This document shows positions 1 through 8,122 of a stretch of DNA of 64,000 nucleotides, in pieces. Under the pieces are notes generated by a model. That model saw nothing but the letters and a program-made list of their open reading frames with translations. It was not told where the DNA came from and ran no database searches. The stretch's first letter is position 1. Every line of letters begins with the position of its first letter. Position numbers and translations under genes: made by a program. Source of the DNA: Serratia odorifera (GTDB lineage Bacteria; Pseudomonadota; Gammaproteobacteria; Enterobacterales; Enterobacteriaceae); contig NZ_LR134117.1 in assembly GCF_900635445.1 (NCBI RefSeq), forward strand, positions 992,001-1,056,000, given 5' to 3'.

Positions 1-40
1 CGATCAGCACCCGGCTAAAGGTCTGCCAGAAACTTTTCAT
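1..40 (-). CDS. ABC-2 type permease, N-terminal fragment (window edge)
   Basis: Only the first 13 codons are present, reading MKSFWQTFSRVLI, before the window ends. Its ATG overlaps the TGA stop of the upstream permease gene in an ATGA arrangement, the usual sign of translational coupling. HlyD plus two ABC-2 permeases is a familiar exporter layout, so a second permease subunit is inferred. The sequence itself shows only a short basic/hydrophobic start. Confidence 0.5.
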   Translation of the reverse strand, partial: MKSFWQTFSRVLI

Positions 41-1192
41 GCCGCACTCTCCTGTTTCGCCAGACGTTTCAACAGCCGGTTACGCACCAGCAATGCCGTC
101 ACCAACGGATACACCAGCAACAGGGCACACACGCCGAAAATCGCCCGCGCCGGCACCTGGCGCAGGAACACGTCGAACATGGCATACAGCGCATGGGTCA
201 GGGGTTCGATATTGGAGATAATCCGCGCCGGCAACGGCATTGACAGCTCCGGCACCGCCATCCCCGAAAAGGTCAGCGCGATACTGACCAGGATGCCGAT
301 CAGGCTGTAGGCGGTAATGGCGCTGCCGGTAAAGGTATACAGCAGCAAACCGACGCTCTGGGCGGCAATCACGTAAAAGAAGCCGATCAACAGCATAAAC
401 AGCGGGTTGCCACTGACGCGCGCGTCGAAAATCCCCACCAGCGCTGCGATCTCCACCATCAGCAGCGTAGTGAAACAGAGGGTATACGGCGCCAGTTTGC
501 CCAACAGCGCCAGGCTGAACGGCCGCGCTTTCAGCAGGGATTTGCTGCGCGCCAGGACGTAGATCATGCAGGTCACGACGAACAGCTGCAGCAGGTGAAT
601 GGTGGCGGCAAACTGCTGGTAATAAATATAACTGCCGCTGGCATTGAACAGACTGCCGTAATTGAGCGTGACGTTGGCCAACGGCGGCAGCGTTTTACCC
701 ATTTCACCGGCGATAATCGAGCGGTAGTTGCCGTTGGTTTCGCTTATCAGCCCGGCGAAATCCTGCGTGGAATACAGCCCAGCGCCGTAGAACAAACGCG
801 TTGTAATACAGCACGATGCTCGGCTGTTTGCCCGCCAGCACATTGGCTTCAAAATCCGGTGGCACATACAGCAGCGCGTAATCCTGCGCGCTGCGCAAAC
901 GGCGCAACGATTCATCCATGCCGCCGTCATAGGCCGCGACATGGGCGTGAGAACCGGCATCCAACTTGCGCACCAGCGACTTCGACAGCGGGCTGTGATC
1001 GCTGTCGACCACCGACACCGGCAAGTCCAGCAGCGTGCCCTCGGAAAAGTTGCTGCTGATCAGACCGAACAGCAGCAGCGGGAACAGCCAGCCGAGCCAG
1101 TGAATTACCGGGCTGCGCAGAGCAATGCGGCACTCGCTGTCGAACGCGTGGCTGAAGCAGCGCCAGCAGGCCCTCAGTCTTTCCATTGCCAT
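37..1192 (-). CDS. ABC-2 type transporter permease (frame broken once as read)
   Basis: Inner-membrane permease of an HlyD/ABC exporter. The N-terminal part (1192 to about 797) has one membrane segment near residues 30-48 and the start of a large periplasmic domain. The rest (about 795 to 37) follows in another frame and carries about five hydrophobic segments. The two halves join at YYNA/LFYGAG. Removing one base from the AAA run at 794-796 restores a single 384-residue protein, the usual size for this family. The start overlaps the end of the HlyD gene by 19 bp and its stop overlaps the next permease. Substrate cannot be told. Given similar indels in essential genes here, a sequencing error is more likely than a true pseudogene. 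Confidence 0.75.
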
Positions 1193-2145
1193 AAGGTACT
1201 CATCCCCGGTCGCAGCCCTTCAACCGGCTGCGCCGGATACAGACGCACCTCGAAGGTTTTCAGATCGAAATCGCCGGTGGCGCGGGTGGCGCGCTTGGTG
1301 GCGTAATCCCCCAATGGCGCGATGTAACGAACCTCGGCCTCGATGGTTTTGTCTTGCAGCGCCGGCACGCGCAGCGACACTTTATCGCCTTTGCGCACAT
1401 GGGCCAGGATGTCTTCCCGCAGGTTGAAGACGAAATAGGCATCTGGCACGCGGATCAGCGTCAGCAGCGGGCTGGAGGCGTTAAGCAACTCCCCCACTTC
1501 CGCCGGGATCGGCCCCACTTCGCCATCCACCGGCGCTTTGACCTGCAGATCGTCGGTTTGCGCCTTCACTTCCAGCAGGTTTTCTTCTGCCGCCCGCAGC
1601 GCCGCCGCGTATTGTTGCCGCAGTTCAATACGATCGCCGTTAATGCCTTCATCCAGATTGGCCTTCGCTGCCAACACCTGTTGATAGGCGCTATCCCGTG
1701 CGCGCCGCGAGTTATCCAGCTCGGAGCGGGAAACATATCCTTTGGCGGCCACGCTCTGATTGCGATCGTAATCGCGCTGCGCATTGCGCAGTTCGGCCTG
1801 CGCTTGCGCCAGACTGGCACGCAGATTGCGGATGCTTTCTTCACGGGTACCGTGCAGCGATTGCTCAAGCTGCGCCTTGGCCTCATCGCGCGATGCCTGT
1901 GCGGAACGCAGTTGCGCCATCAGTTCCGGGCTGTCGAGCTGAATCATCAGTTGCCCGCTTTTGACATCGTCGCCCCGCTCAACCAAACGTTCAATCACTC
2001 GCCCTTTGGCTTTGGAAGCCACGATTACTTCCGGTGCGTCCACTTCACCCTGCAATAACAGATACTGGTTGTGCGCGCGGAACAGTACCGCCATGGCGAT
2101 AACGATCACCACCAGCAACAGGGTAAATAAGGTCTTTTTTTTCAT
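1174..2145 (-). CDS. HlyD-family membrane fusion (periplasmic adaptor) protein
   Basis: A 323-residue adaptor linking an inner-membrane exporter to the outer membrane. It has an N-terminal membrane anchor (about residues 5-22), a lipoyl/biotinyl-like half with VIVASKAKGRVIERLVERGD, a long Ala/Gln/Glu-rich coiled-coil hairpin (about 75-190), the second lipoyl half (DLQVKAPVDGEV) and a beta-barrel C-terminus. It is the first gene of a minus-strand operon with two ABC-2 permeases. It resembles the YhiI/YbhG group by architecture. The ATPase partner is not in the window. The substrate is unknown; drugs or other small hydrophobic molecules are only a guess from the family. Confidence 0.85.
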   Translation of the reverse strand: MKKKTLFTLLLVVIVIAMAVLFRAHNQYLLLQGEVDAPEVIVASKAKGRVIERLVERGDDVKSGQLMIQLDSPELMAQLRSAQASRDEAKAQLEQSLHGTREESIRNLRASLAQAQAELRNAQRDYDRNQSVAAKGYVSRSELDNSRRARDSAYQQVLAAKANLDEGINGDRIELRQQYAAALRAAEENLLEVKAQTDDLQVKAPVDGEVGPIPAEVGELLNASSPLLTLIRVPDAYFVFNLREDILAHVRKGDKVSLRVPALQDKTIEAEVRYIAPLGDYATKRATRATGDFDLKTFEVRLYPAQPVEGLRPGMSTLWQWKD

Positions 2146-2354
2146 GCACTCGGCTCCCTGAACGGTACGCGGCGGGGGGAAAGGTAACGGTCCATATTCG
2201 CTGAATCTCCTAACATGTCATTTCTGAAGCAAGGATATCACAAGCACGGATATCCCCTTTTATAACCGCAATTTGAATTATGCTTTTAACGTTAACTTGC
2301 AGATTGCTGCACTCGCCCTTTACGCGATAACACTTTAGCCAATGGACGAATAAC

Positions 2355-3368
2355 ATGACTGAAACCACACGGGTACCGCTTTCGGTACTGGATCTTTCCC
2401 CGATCCCGGCCGGCGCCAAACCGCGCGATGCATTCCACAGCTCTTTAGATTTAGCACAACATGCTGAAAAGTGGGGCTTCCAACGCTATTGGTTAGCGGA
2501 ACATCACAATATGACCGGCATCGGCAGCGCCGCCACCTCGGTATTGCTGGGCTACCTGGCTGCCGGCACGCACAGCATCCGCCTCGGTTCTGGCGGAGTG
2601 ATGTTGCCAAACCATGCGCCGCTGGTGATCGCCGAGCAGTTTGGCACGCTGGAATCGCTGTATCCCGGACGCATCGATCTGGGGCTGGGCCGCGCGCCCG
2701 GTACCGATCAGCGCACCATGATGGCGCTGCGCCGTCACCTGTCGGGGGAAGTGGACAACTTCCCGCGCGACGTGCAGGAGCTGCAACATTACTTTGGCGA
2801 AGTGCAGCCGGGCCAGGCAGTACAGGCGGTGCCGGGGCAAGGCCTGCATGTGCCAATCTGGCTGTTGGGATCCAGCCTGTACAGTGCGCAGCTGGCGGCC
2901 AAGCTGGGGCTGCCGTTCGCCTTTGCCTCCCACTTTGCGCCAGACATGCTGTTCCAGGCCTTGAAGCTGTACCGTGAAAACTATCAGCCATCCGAGCGCT
3001 GGCCGCAGCCACATGCCATGGTATGCGTCAACGTGGTGGCCGCCGACAGTGACAACGATGCGCGTTTCCTGTTTACCTCGATGCAGCAACAGTTCATCAA
3101 CCTGCGCCGCGGCTCGCCAGGCCCGCTGCCGGCACCGGTCGACAATATTCATGCGCTGTGGACCGCCGGCGAACAATACGGCGTTGAACAGGCGCTAAGC
3201 ATGTCGATCATTGGCGATCAAACTACCGTACGCCACGGTCTGCAAACGCTGCTGCGGGAAACCGAAGCCGATGAAATCATGGTTAACGGCCAGATCTTCG
3301 ATCACCAGGCGCGTCTGCGTTCGTTTGAGATTGTGTCGACGGTCAAAGACGACCTGCGCAAGGGCTAA
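2355..3368 (+). CDS. yhbW: LLM-class flavin-dependent oxidoreductase YhbW
   Basis: A 337-residue luciferase-like monooxygenase fold protein closely matching E. coli YhbW end to end. Conserved blocks include the WLAEHHNMTGIGSAATSVL region near residues 46-64, SGGVMLPNHAPL, GRIDLGLGRAPGTDQRTM, and the C-terminal ADEIMVNGQIFDH. The family uses FMN or F420-type flavin cofactors; the substrate of YhbW is not known. It is divergent from the HlyD operon across about 210 bp and convergent with yedF. In E. coli yhbW also lies upstream of the deaD-nlpI-pnp block, so the gene is in its expected neighbourhood. Confidence 0.9.
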   Translation: MTETTRVPLSVLDLSPIPAGAKPRDAFHSSLDLAQHAEKWGFQRYWLAEHHNMTGIGSAATSVLLGYLAAGTHSIRLGSGGVMLPNHAPLVIAEQFGTLESLYPGRIDLGLGRAPGTDQRTMMALRRHLSGEVDNFPRDVQELQHYFGEVQPGQAVQAVPGQGLHVPIWLLGSSLYSAQLAAKLGLPFAFASHFAPDMLFQALKLYRENYQPSERWPQPHAMVCVNVVAADSDNDARFLFTSMQQQFINLRRGSPGPLPAPVDNIHALWTAGEQYGVEQALSMSIIGDQTTVRHGLQTLLRETEADEIMVNGQIFDHQARLRSFEIVSTVKDDLRKG

Positions 3369-3374
3369 ACAATC

Positions 3375-3399
3375 GGGCGCCGCACGGCGCCCTGATTTT
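3375..3399. terminator. Probable shared terminator between yhbW and yedF
   Basis: A perfect GC-rich stem, GGGCGCCG with CGGCGCCC around a 2-nt centre, lies 7 bp after the yhbW stop and is followed by TGATTTTA. The tail overlaps the end of convergent yedF. It is a plausible rho-independent terminator for yhbW; the U-tract is short. Confidence 0.55.
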
Positions 3400-3637
3400 A
3401 GCGTTGAATAAGATAGCGAATGGTTGGCCCGTCCTGCTGAATATCCAGCACCTGATAGCCATGATTGCGCGCGTCGAGCGGAATATTGTTGATCGACTGC
3501 GGGCAATCGCTGATCACTTCCAGCACCTCGCCCGGCTTGAGTTGCGGCATTGCCTCCAGCGTGGCGACCGCCGGATAGGGGCACGGCTCGCCCAGCATGT
3601 CCAACCGGTAATCCGGCACTATCGTTGATTGTTTCAT
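3398..3637 (-). CDS. yedF: TusA/SirA-like sulfurtransferase YedF
   Basis: A 79-residue TusA-family protein with the hallmark CPxP motif (LGEPCPYPAV, Cys19) and the C-terminal hydrophobic strand. Family members carry persulfide on this cysteine and pass sulfur, or possibly selenium, to partners. It overlaps the end of yedE by 4 bp, so the pair is an operon: a membrane importer feeding a cytosolic sulfur carrier. Length and sequence match E. coli YedF (77 aa). In E. coli the pair sits elsewhere, in the flagellar region, so its position here differs. Confidence 0.9.
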   Translation of the reverse strand: MKQSTIVPDYRLDMLGEPCPYPAVATLEAMPQLKPGEVLEVISDCPQSINNIPLDARNHGYQVLDIQQDGPTIRYLIQR

Positions 3638-4848
3638 GGCACACTCCTCAGATTAACCACCTGCGCCTGCGGTCTGGCGCGGAAAAAGCGTTTTTCCCAC
3701 CACAGCATGGCGATGAACGCCAACCCCAGCAGCAGGTAGGTGACCAGCAGGCCGCCAAGCGGGCCGAAGGTGTCCAGCAAATTGACCTTGTCATAGTCGG
3801 TGGCCAACGCCGGGGCCAGATCGTCCCAATAATAGGCCAGCAGCGTCGCCCCGATGATATTGCCAAGCCCGACCCACCAGTAATGAATTTGCCCTTCGAC
3901 CGCGCGGTACATCCAGCCGGTTTCGCAGCCGCCCGCCAGCACAATGCCAAAACCAAACAGCAACCCACCCAGCACCGCGTTCGGGCCGGCCCACATAATC
4001 TTGGGCGATACGCCAAGCTGAACATAGCTGAAGATGCCTATCGCGCTGACCGCCATCCCCAGAATAATCGCCTTGGCCATGTGGGTGCGGCCGGTGATCC
4101 ACAAATCACGGAACGCCGAGGTGAAGCAGATCTGCGCACGCTCAATCAACAGACCGAAGCCGATACCAAACAGCATGGCGATGCCGAGCTTCGGCGCGTC
4201 AAACAGCGTCCACAGCGACCAGGCCACGGCCAGCAGGAATACCAGCATGCCGAGCCGAAAACGGCGACGTGCCTGCTGCGGTTGCTGCGTCAATGGTACC
4301 GCCGCGCGCACCTTCTGCAATTTCACCGGGATACGAAACAGCGGCAATAGGGTAAATTTGGCGCCGAAGTACGACCCCACCGCGGTCGCTAGCGCAAAGA
4401 ACCAGGCGTGCAGCGAAAACTGCGGAATACCGGTAAAGAAGGCGGCAAGGTTACACCCCATCGCCAAACGCGCGCCAAAGCCGGCAATGATGCCGCCCAA
4501 CAGCGCCTGCACGATACGAATGCGGTGCTGCGGCCGTCGCAGCTTAACATTGTTGGCCCACAACGCGGCGGCAATGCAACCGGCGAACATGCCGATAATC
4601 ATCCGCCCATCGATGCGTTGTAGCGGCGTCCCCTCAAGGCCGATAAGTTTGAAGTACCCCCATTGTTCCGGGTGAAAGCCGAGCCACTGCAACAGGTGAC
4701 CGCCCCAACGGGTAAATTCACCGGTCACCGCCCAGAAGGTGCCGGTCAGGCCGAAATAATAGGTGGCAAGGATCCCTGCGGCGATCACCGCCGGTAGCGG
4801 CGCCCAAAAGCGCACCAGGTATTGCGATTTGAATTGCTGCCAGCTCAT
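3634..4848 (-). CDS. yedE: YeeE/YedE-family sulfur/selenium transporter YedE
   Basis: A 404-residue inner-membrane protein with about ten hydrophobic helices. Conserved cysteine motifs typical of the YeeE (TsuA) thiosulfate uptake family are visible: AMGCNLAAFFTG (Cys132), RAQICFTSA (Cys241) and AGGCETGW (Cys308). By family knowledge it moves thiosulfate or a related sulfur or selenium species, relayed between cysteines, to the TusA-like protein encoded just downstream (yedF, 4-bp overlap). It lies between yhbW and deaD. Whether the true substrate is sulfur or selenium is unsettled for YedE. Confidence 0.88.
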   Translation of the reverse strand: MSWQQFKSQYLVRFWAPLPAVIAAGILATYYFGLTGTFWAVTGEFTRWGGHLLQWLGFHPEQWGYFKLIGLEGTPLQRIDGRMIIGMFAGCIAAALWANNVKLRRPQHRIRIVQALLGGIIAGFGARLAMGCNLAAFFTGIPQFSLHAWFFALATAVGSYFGAKFTLLPLFRIPVKLQKVRAAVPLTQQPQQARRRFRLGMLVFLLAVAWSLWTLFDAPKLGIAMLFGIGFGLLIERAQICFTSAFRDLWITGRTHMAKAIILGMAVSAIGIFSYVQLGVSPKIMWAGPNAVLGGLLFGFGIVLAGGCETGWMYRAVEGQIHYWWVGLGNIIGATLLAYYWDDLAPALATDYDKVNLLDTFGPLGGLLVTYLLLGLAFIAMLWWEKRFFRARPQAQVVNLRSVP

Positions 4849-4931
4849 GGCATCTCCTATGCATCACATCCATGAATAATAACCAGATGAATGATACGTC
4901 ATTAACCGCAGCAATCCCTCTTTTCAGACGT

Positions 4932-4958
4932 AAAAAAACCAGCCCGAGGGCTGGTTTT
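4932..4958 (-). terminator. Rho-independent terminator of deaD
   Basis: Stem AACCAGCCC / GGGCTGGTT around a 2-nt centre, preceded on the plus strand by seven A residues, which read as a T-run on the minus strand. It sits 34 bp beyond the deaD stop. Confidence 0.85.
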
Positions 4959-4991
4959 CATCATGACTTAGCGCGAACGATAAATCAGTGC

Positions 4992-6920
4992 TTATGCGTC
5001 ACCGAAACGACGACGTGGAGTGGCTGGCGCTGCATCGTCACGACGCGGTGCGCGGTCACGGTTGAAGTTACCACCGCCACGACGTTCGCCACCGGCTGCA
5101 TTTCCGCCTTCACGACGCTCGCCGAAAGAACGACGCGGTGCGCCTTCACGACGTTCGCCGTTGAAAGGACGACCGTTGCCGCGACGTTCGCCACCGGCGT
5201 TACCGCCTTCGCGACGCTCACGACGTTCATGCGGCTGAGCATCGCCCAACAGTTGCATATTCATCGGCTTGTTCAGAATGCGGGTGCGCGTGAAGTGATT
5301 CAGGATCTCGCCCGGCATGCCTTTTGGCAGTTCGATGGTGGAGTGGGAACCAAACAGCTTGATGTTACCGATGTAACGGCTGCTGATGTCGCCTTCGTTG
5401 GCAATCGCACCAACGATATGACGCACTTCCACGCCGTCATCACGGCCCACTTCGATGCGGTACAGCTGCATTTCACCCACGTCACGACGTTCGCGACGCT
5501 GTGGACGCTCACCGCCGTCACGGCTATCACGACGACGGTCACCGCCGCGATCGTCACGGTCGTTGAATTCACGACGTTGACGCGGTTTGAACACCGGATC
5601 CGGTGGCAGGATCAGTGGACGTTCGCCCTGTGCCATCTTCAGCAATGCTGCTGCCAGCGTTTCGATGTCCAGCTCTTCTTCCGGCTGCAGTTTAGCCAGC
5701 AACGCGCGGTACATATCCAGATCGCTGCTTTCCAGCTGCTGCTGAACCTTAGCGGCGAACTTGGCCAGACGGCGTTGACCCAGCAGTTCTGCGTTCGGCA
5801 GCTCAACCTCAGGGATCGTCAGCTTCATGGTGCGTTCAATGTTGCGCAGCAGGCGGCGTTCGCGGTTTTCCACGAACAGCAGCGCACGGCCAGCGCGGCC
5901 AGCACGACCGGTACGGCCGATACGGTGAACGTAAGATTCGGAATCCATCGGGATATCGTAGTTGACTACCAGGCTGATACGCTCAACGTCCAGGCCACGG
6001 GCCGCAACGTCGGTAGCAATCAGGATATCCAGACGACCGTCTTTCAAACGCTCCAGGGTCTGCTCACGCAGCGCCTGGTTCATGTCGCCATTCAGCGCGG
6101 CGCTGCTGTAACCGCTGCGCTCCAGCGCTTCGGCCACTTCCAGCGTGGCGTTTTTGGTACGCACGAAGATGATGGCTGCATCAAAGTCTTCGGCTTCCAG
6201 GAAACGCACCAGCGCTTCGTTTTTACGCATGCCCTGTGCAGTCCAGTAGCTCTGGCTGATGTCAGGACGGGTAGTGATGCTGGATTGAATGCGCACTTCC
6301 TGCGGCTCTTTCATAAAGCGGCGGGTAATGCGACGAATCGCTTCCGGCATAGTAGCGGAGAACAGCGCGGTCTGATGTTCAGCCGGTATTTCCGCCATGA
6401 TGGTTTCTACGTCTTCGATAAAGCCCATGCGCAGCATTTCGTCAGCTTCATCCAGCACCAGACCGCTCAGGTTAGAGAGGTTCAGGGTGCCGCGTTTCAG
6501 GTGGTCCAGCAGACGGCCCGGGGTACCCACTACGATTTGTGGGCCCTGGCGCAGGGCGCGCAGCTGCACGTCGTAACGCTGGCCGCCGTACAGAGCCACA
6601 ACGTTAACGCCGTTCATGTGTTTGGAGAAATCGGTCATCGCTTCGGCAACCTGAACCGCCAGTTCGCGGGTCGGGGCCAGCACCAGAATCTGTGGTGCCT
6701 TCAGGGAAGCGTCGAGGTTATGCAGCAGTGGCAGCGAGAACGCCGCAGTTTTACCGCTGCCGGTTTGTGCCATACCCAGCACATCGCGACCGTTCAACAG
6801 GTGAGGAATACACTCAGCCTGGATCGGTGACGGTTTTTCATAGCCCAGATCGGTCAGGGCGGAAATGATAGGAGCAGACAGCCCCAGGTCAGCAAAAGAG
6901 GTTTCAAGCTCAGTAGTCAT
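4992..6920 (-). CDS. deaD: DEAD-box ATP-dependent RNA helicase DeaD (CsdA)
   Basis: Cold-shock RNA helicase acting in 50S assembly, mRNA unwinding and the cold degradosome. From the chosen ATG (642 aa, start MTTELETSF) it shows the Q motif (YEKPSPIQ, 27-34), Walker A AQTGSGKT (51-58), DEAD (157-160), SAT (188-190) and HRIGRTGR in the second RecA domain. A DeaD-type RNA-binding domain follows, then a basic tail of GERREG/GGERR repeats longer than in E. coli (629 aa). An in-frame ATG five codons upstream is rejected because the Shine-Dalgarno GAGG would overlap it. It follows nlpI but has its own upstream terminator and leader. Confidence 0.97.
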   Translation of the reverse strand: MTTELETSFADLGLSAPIISALTDLGYEKPSPIQAECIPHLLNGRDVLGMAQTGSGKTAAFSLPLLHNLDASLKAPQILVLAPTRELAVQVAEAMTDFSKHMNGVNVVALYGGQRYDVQLRALRQGPQIVVGTPGRLLDHLKRGTLNLSNLSGLVLDEADEMLRMGFIEDVETIMAEIPAEHQTALFSATMPEAIRRITRRFMKEPQEVRIQSSITTRPDISQSYWTAQGMRKNEALVRFLEAEDFDAAIIFVRTKNATLEVAEALERSGYSSAALNGDMNQALREQTLERLKDGRLDILIATDVAARGLDVERISLVVNYDIPMDSESYVHRIGRTGRAGRAGRALLFVENRERRLLRNIERTMKLTIPEVELPNAELLGQRRLAKFAAKVQQQLESSDLDMYRALLAKLQPEEELDIETLAAALLKMAQGERPLILPPDPVFKPRQRREFNDRDDRGGDRRRDSRDGGERPQRRERRDVGEMQLYRIEVGRDDGVEVRHIVGAIANEGDISSRYIGNIKLFGSHSTIELPKGMPGEILNHFTRTRILNKPMNMQLLGDAQPHERRERREGGNAGGERRGNGRPFNGERREGAPRRSFGERREGGNAAGGERRGGGNFNRDRAPRRDDAAPATPRRRFGDA

Positions 6921-7031
6921 GTACACGTGCCTCATTAATAATGGCAGCCAGTCTACATAACTCGTCGAGAAAATTTTCAGTCATTTTCATTGAAAAGTGT
7001 GAACCGGCTCAAATTAGATTATAAAACGAAC

Positions 7032-7055
7032 AAAAAAGCCCTCACCCGTGAAGGC
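7032..7055 (-). terminator. Rho-independent terminator after nlpI
   Basis: On the minus strand GCCTTCAC pairs with GTGAGGGC (one mismatch) and is followed by TTTTTT. It lies 54 bp past the nlpI stop and upstream of deaD, so it separates nlpI from deaD or tunes read-through. Confidence 0.7.
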
Positions 7056-7108
7056 GATAGCTATGGTCGGTTAAACCAAGGTCTATCAGGCTGTTAGATG
7101 TTCGTCAG

Positions 7109-7993
7109 CTATTGCTGGTCCGATTCCGATAGGTCGTCTTGTTCTTGGCCCAAAAGCGCCAATTCCAACAATGCATAGCGGTGCTCAACAAAGTTATGAA
7201 CGTTGTTAGCCACCGTCAGTTTGAACAGCGCCGAAGCGGTGTCCTTGTCCCCCAGACTCAGGTAGTGTTTACCCAAATAGAAGTCAGTTTCACTGAGATG
7301 CTCAGCGAGCGAAGTGTTATCCGTTGCATCCGCCTTGAGGCTTTCCATCAGCGTTTTTTCGCTGATCTTACCCAGGTAGAATTCGACAATTTTCCATCCC
7401 CATTGCCCTCGGTCCGCTTTGTCGTAACGCTGTTGAAGCGCTACGTCAGCCTTCTTGGGATCGATTTCTCGTTCCACAAGATACAGCCACAACGAACGGA
7501 AGGGATCATTTGGGTCGTCTTGATAAAACGCCAGCAGATCATCCTGCGCCAACGGGAAGCGACCGCCATAATACAATGCGATGCCCCGGTTTAAACGCGC
7601 GTAATTGTAAGTTGGATCAAGCTCTAGTACAGAATCAAACGCTTCATAGGCAGCATCAAAATTGCCCGCCTGCGTTAAGTAAATGCCCAGGTAGTTGAAA
7701 ACTTCCGGCATATCGGGACGTATCGCCAGCGCTTGTGAAAAGTCATTGCGCGCCAGTGCACGTAACCCAAGACTATCATACAGCACACCGCGCTCATATA
7801 AAAGCTGCGCGCGCTCATCGTCCGTCAGTGCCCGACTGGCAAGTATTTGTTCCATGCGCGCCAGGATCACTTCCTGCTGCAACGTAGGCTGCAACGGGAT
7901 AGCCAGAACGTCATCTTTACGCCAATCATTGTTGCTGCATCCTGCCAGCATGAGCGCTGTCGCAACGTAACACCAGCGTAAGAAAGGCTTCAT
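7109..7993 (-). CDS. nlpI: Outer-membrane lipoprotein NlpI
   Basis: A 294-residue TPR lipoprotein, identical in length to E. coli NlpI. It begins with a lipoprotein signal peptide ending in the lipobox LAGC (Cys19), followed by tandem TPR helices (for example YNYARLNRGIALYYGGRF). NlpI is the adaptor that brings peptidoglycan endopeptidases such as MepS to the Prc protease. The start at 7993 is chosen because it begins the signal peptide; an upstream in-frame extension of 31 residues has no such logic. It lies downstream of pnp, as in E. coli, separated by two hairpins. Confidence 0.95.
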   Translation of the reverse strand: MKPFLRWCYVATALMLAGCSNNDWRKDDVLAIPLQPTLQQEVILARMEQILASRALTDDERAQLLYERGVLYDSLGLRALARNDFSQALAIRPDMPEVFNYLGIYLTQAGNFDAAYEAFDSVLELDPTYNYARLNRGIALYYGGRFPLAQDDLLAFYQDDPNDPFRSLWLYLVEREIDPKKADVALQQRYDKADRGQWGWKIVEFYLGKISEKTLMESLKADATDNTSLAEHLSETDFYLGKHYLSLGDKDTASALFKLTVANNVHNFVEHRYALLELALLGQEQDDLSESDQQ

Positions 7994-8044
7994 TTCCCAC
8001 TCCCGAAGACAAACATTGGATGAACGTCCTGTCCTCCGCTTGCT

Positions 8045-8067
8045 AAAACGCGGGCTTCCTACCCGCG
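8045..8067 (-). terminator. Hairpin/terminator between pnp and nlpI
   Basis: Minus-strand stem CGCGGGT / ACCCGCG-type arms with a TTTT tail, just downstream of a second hairpin with arms CAGCTCCC / GGGAGCTG at about 8079-8106. Together they form a strong 3' structure for pnp mRNA; partial read-through into nlpI is likely. Confidence 0.6.
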
Positions 8068-8122
8068 CGATACGAACAGCTCCCAACCCCAGGGGCGGGG
8101 AGCTGTCAAAACTGCTTTACAG

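Noticed and set aside
5000..5240. Short repeats resembling a direct-repeat array
   Set aside because: They encode the GERREG/GGERR repeats of the DeaD C-terminal tail; spacing and sequence are not CRISPR-like.
4872..6830. A 652-codon open frame on the plus strand opposite deaD
   Set aside because: It is an antisense shadow of a high-GC gene; the product is a His/Thr/Phe-rich low-complexity string without any family motif, while the minus strand is unmistakably DeaD.
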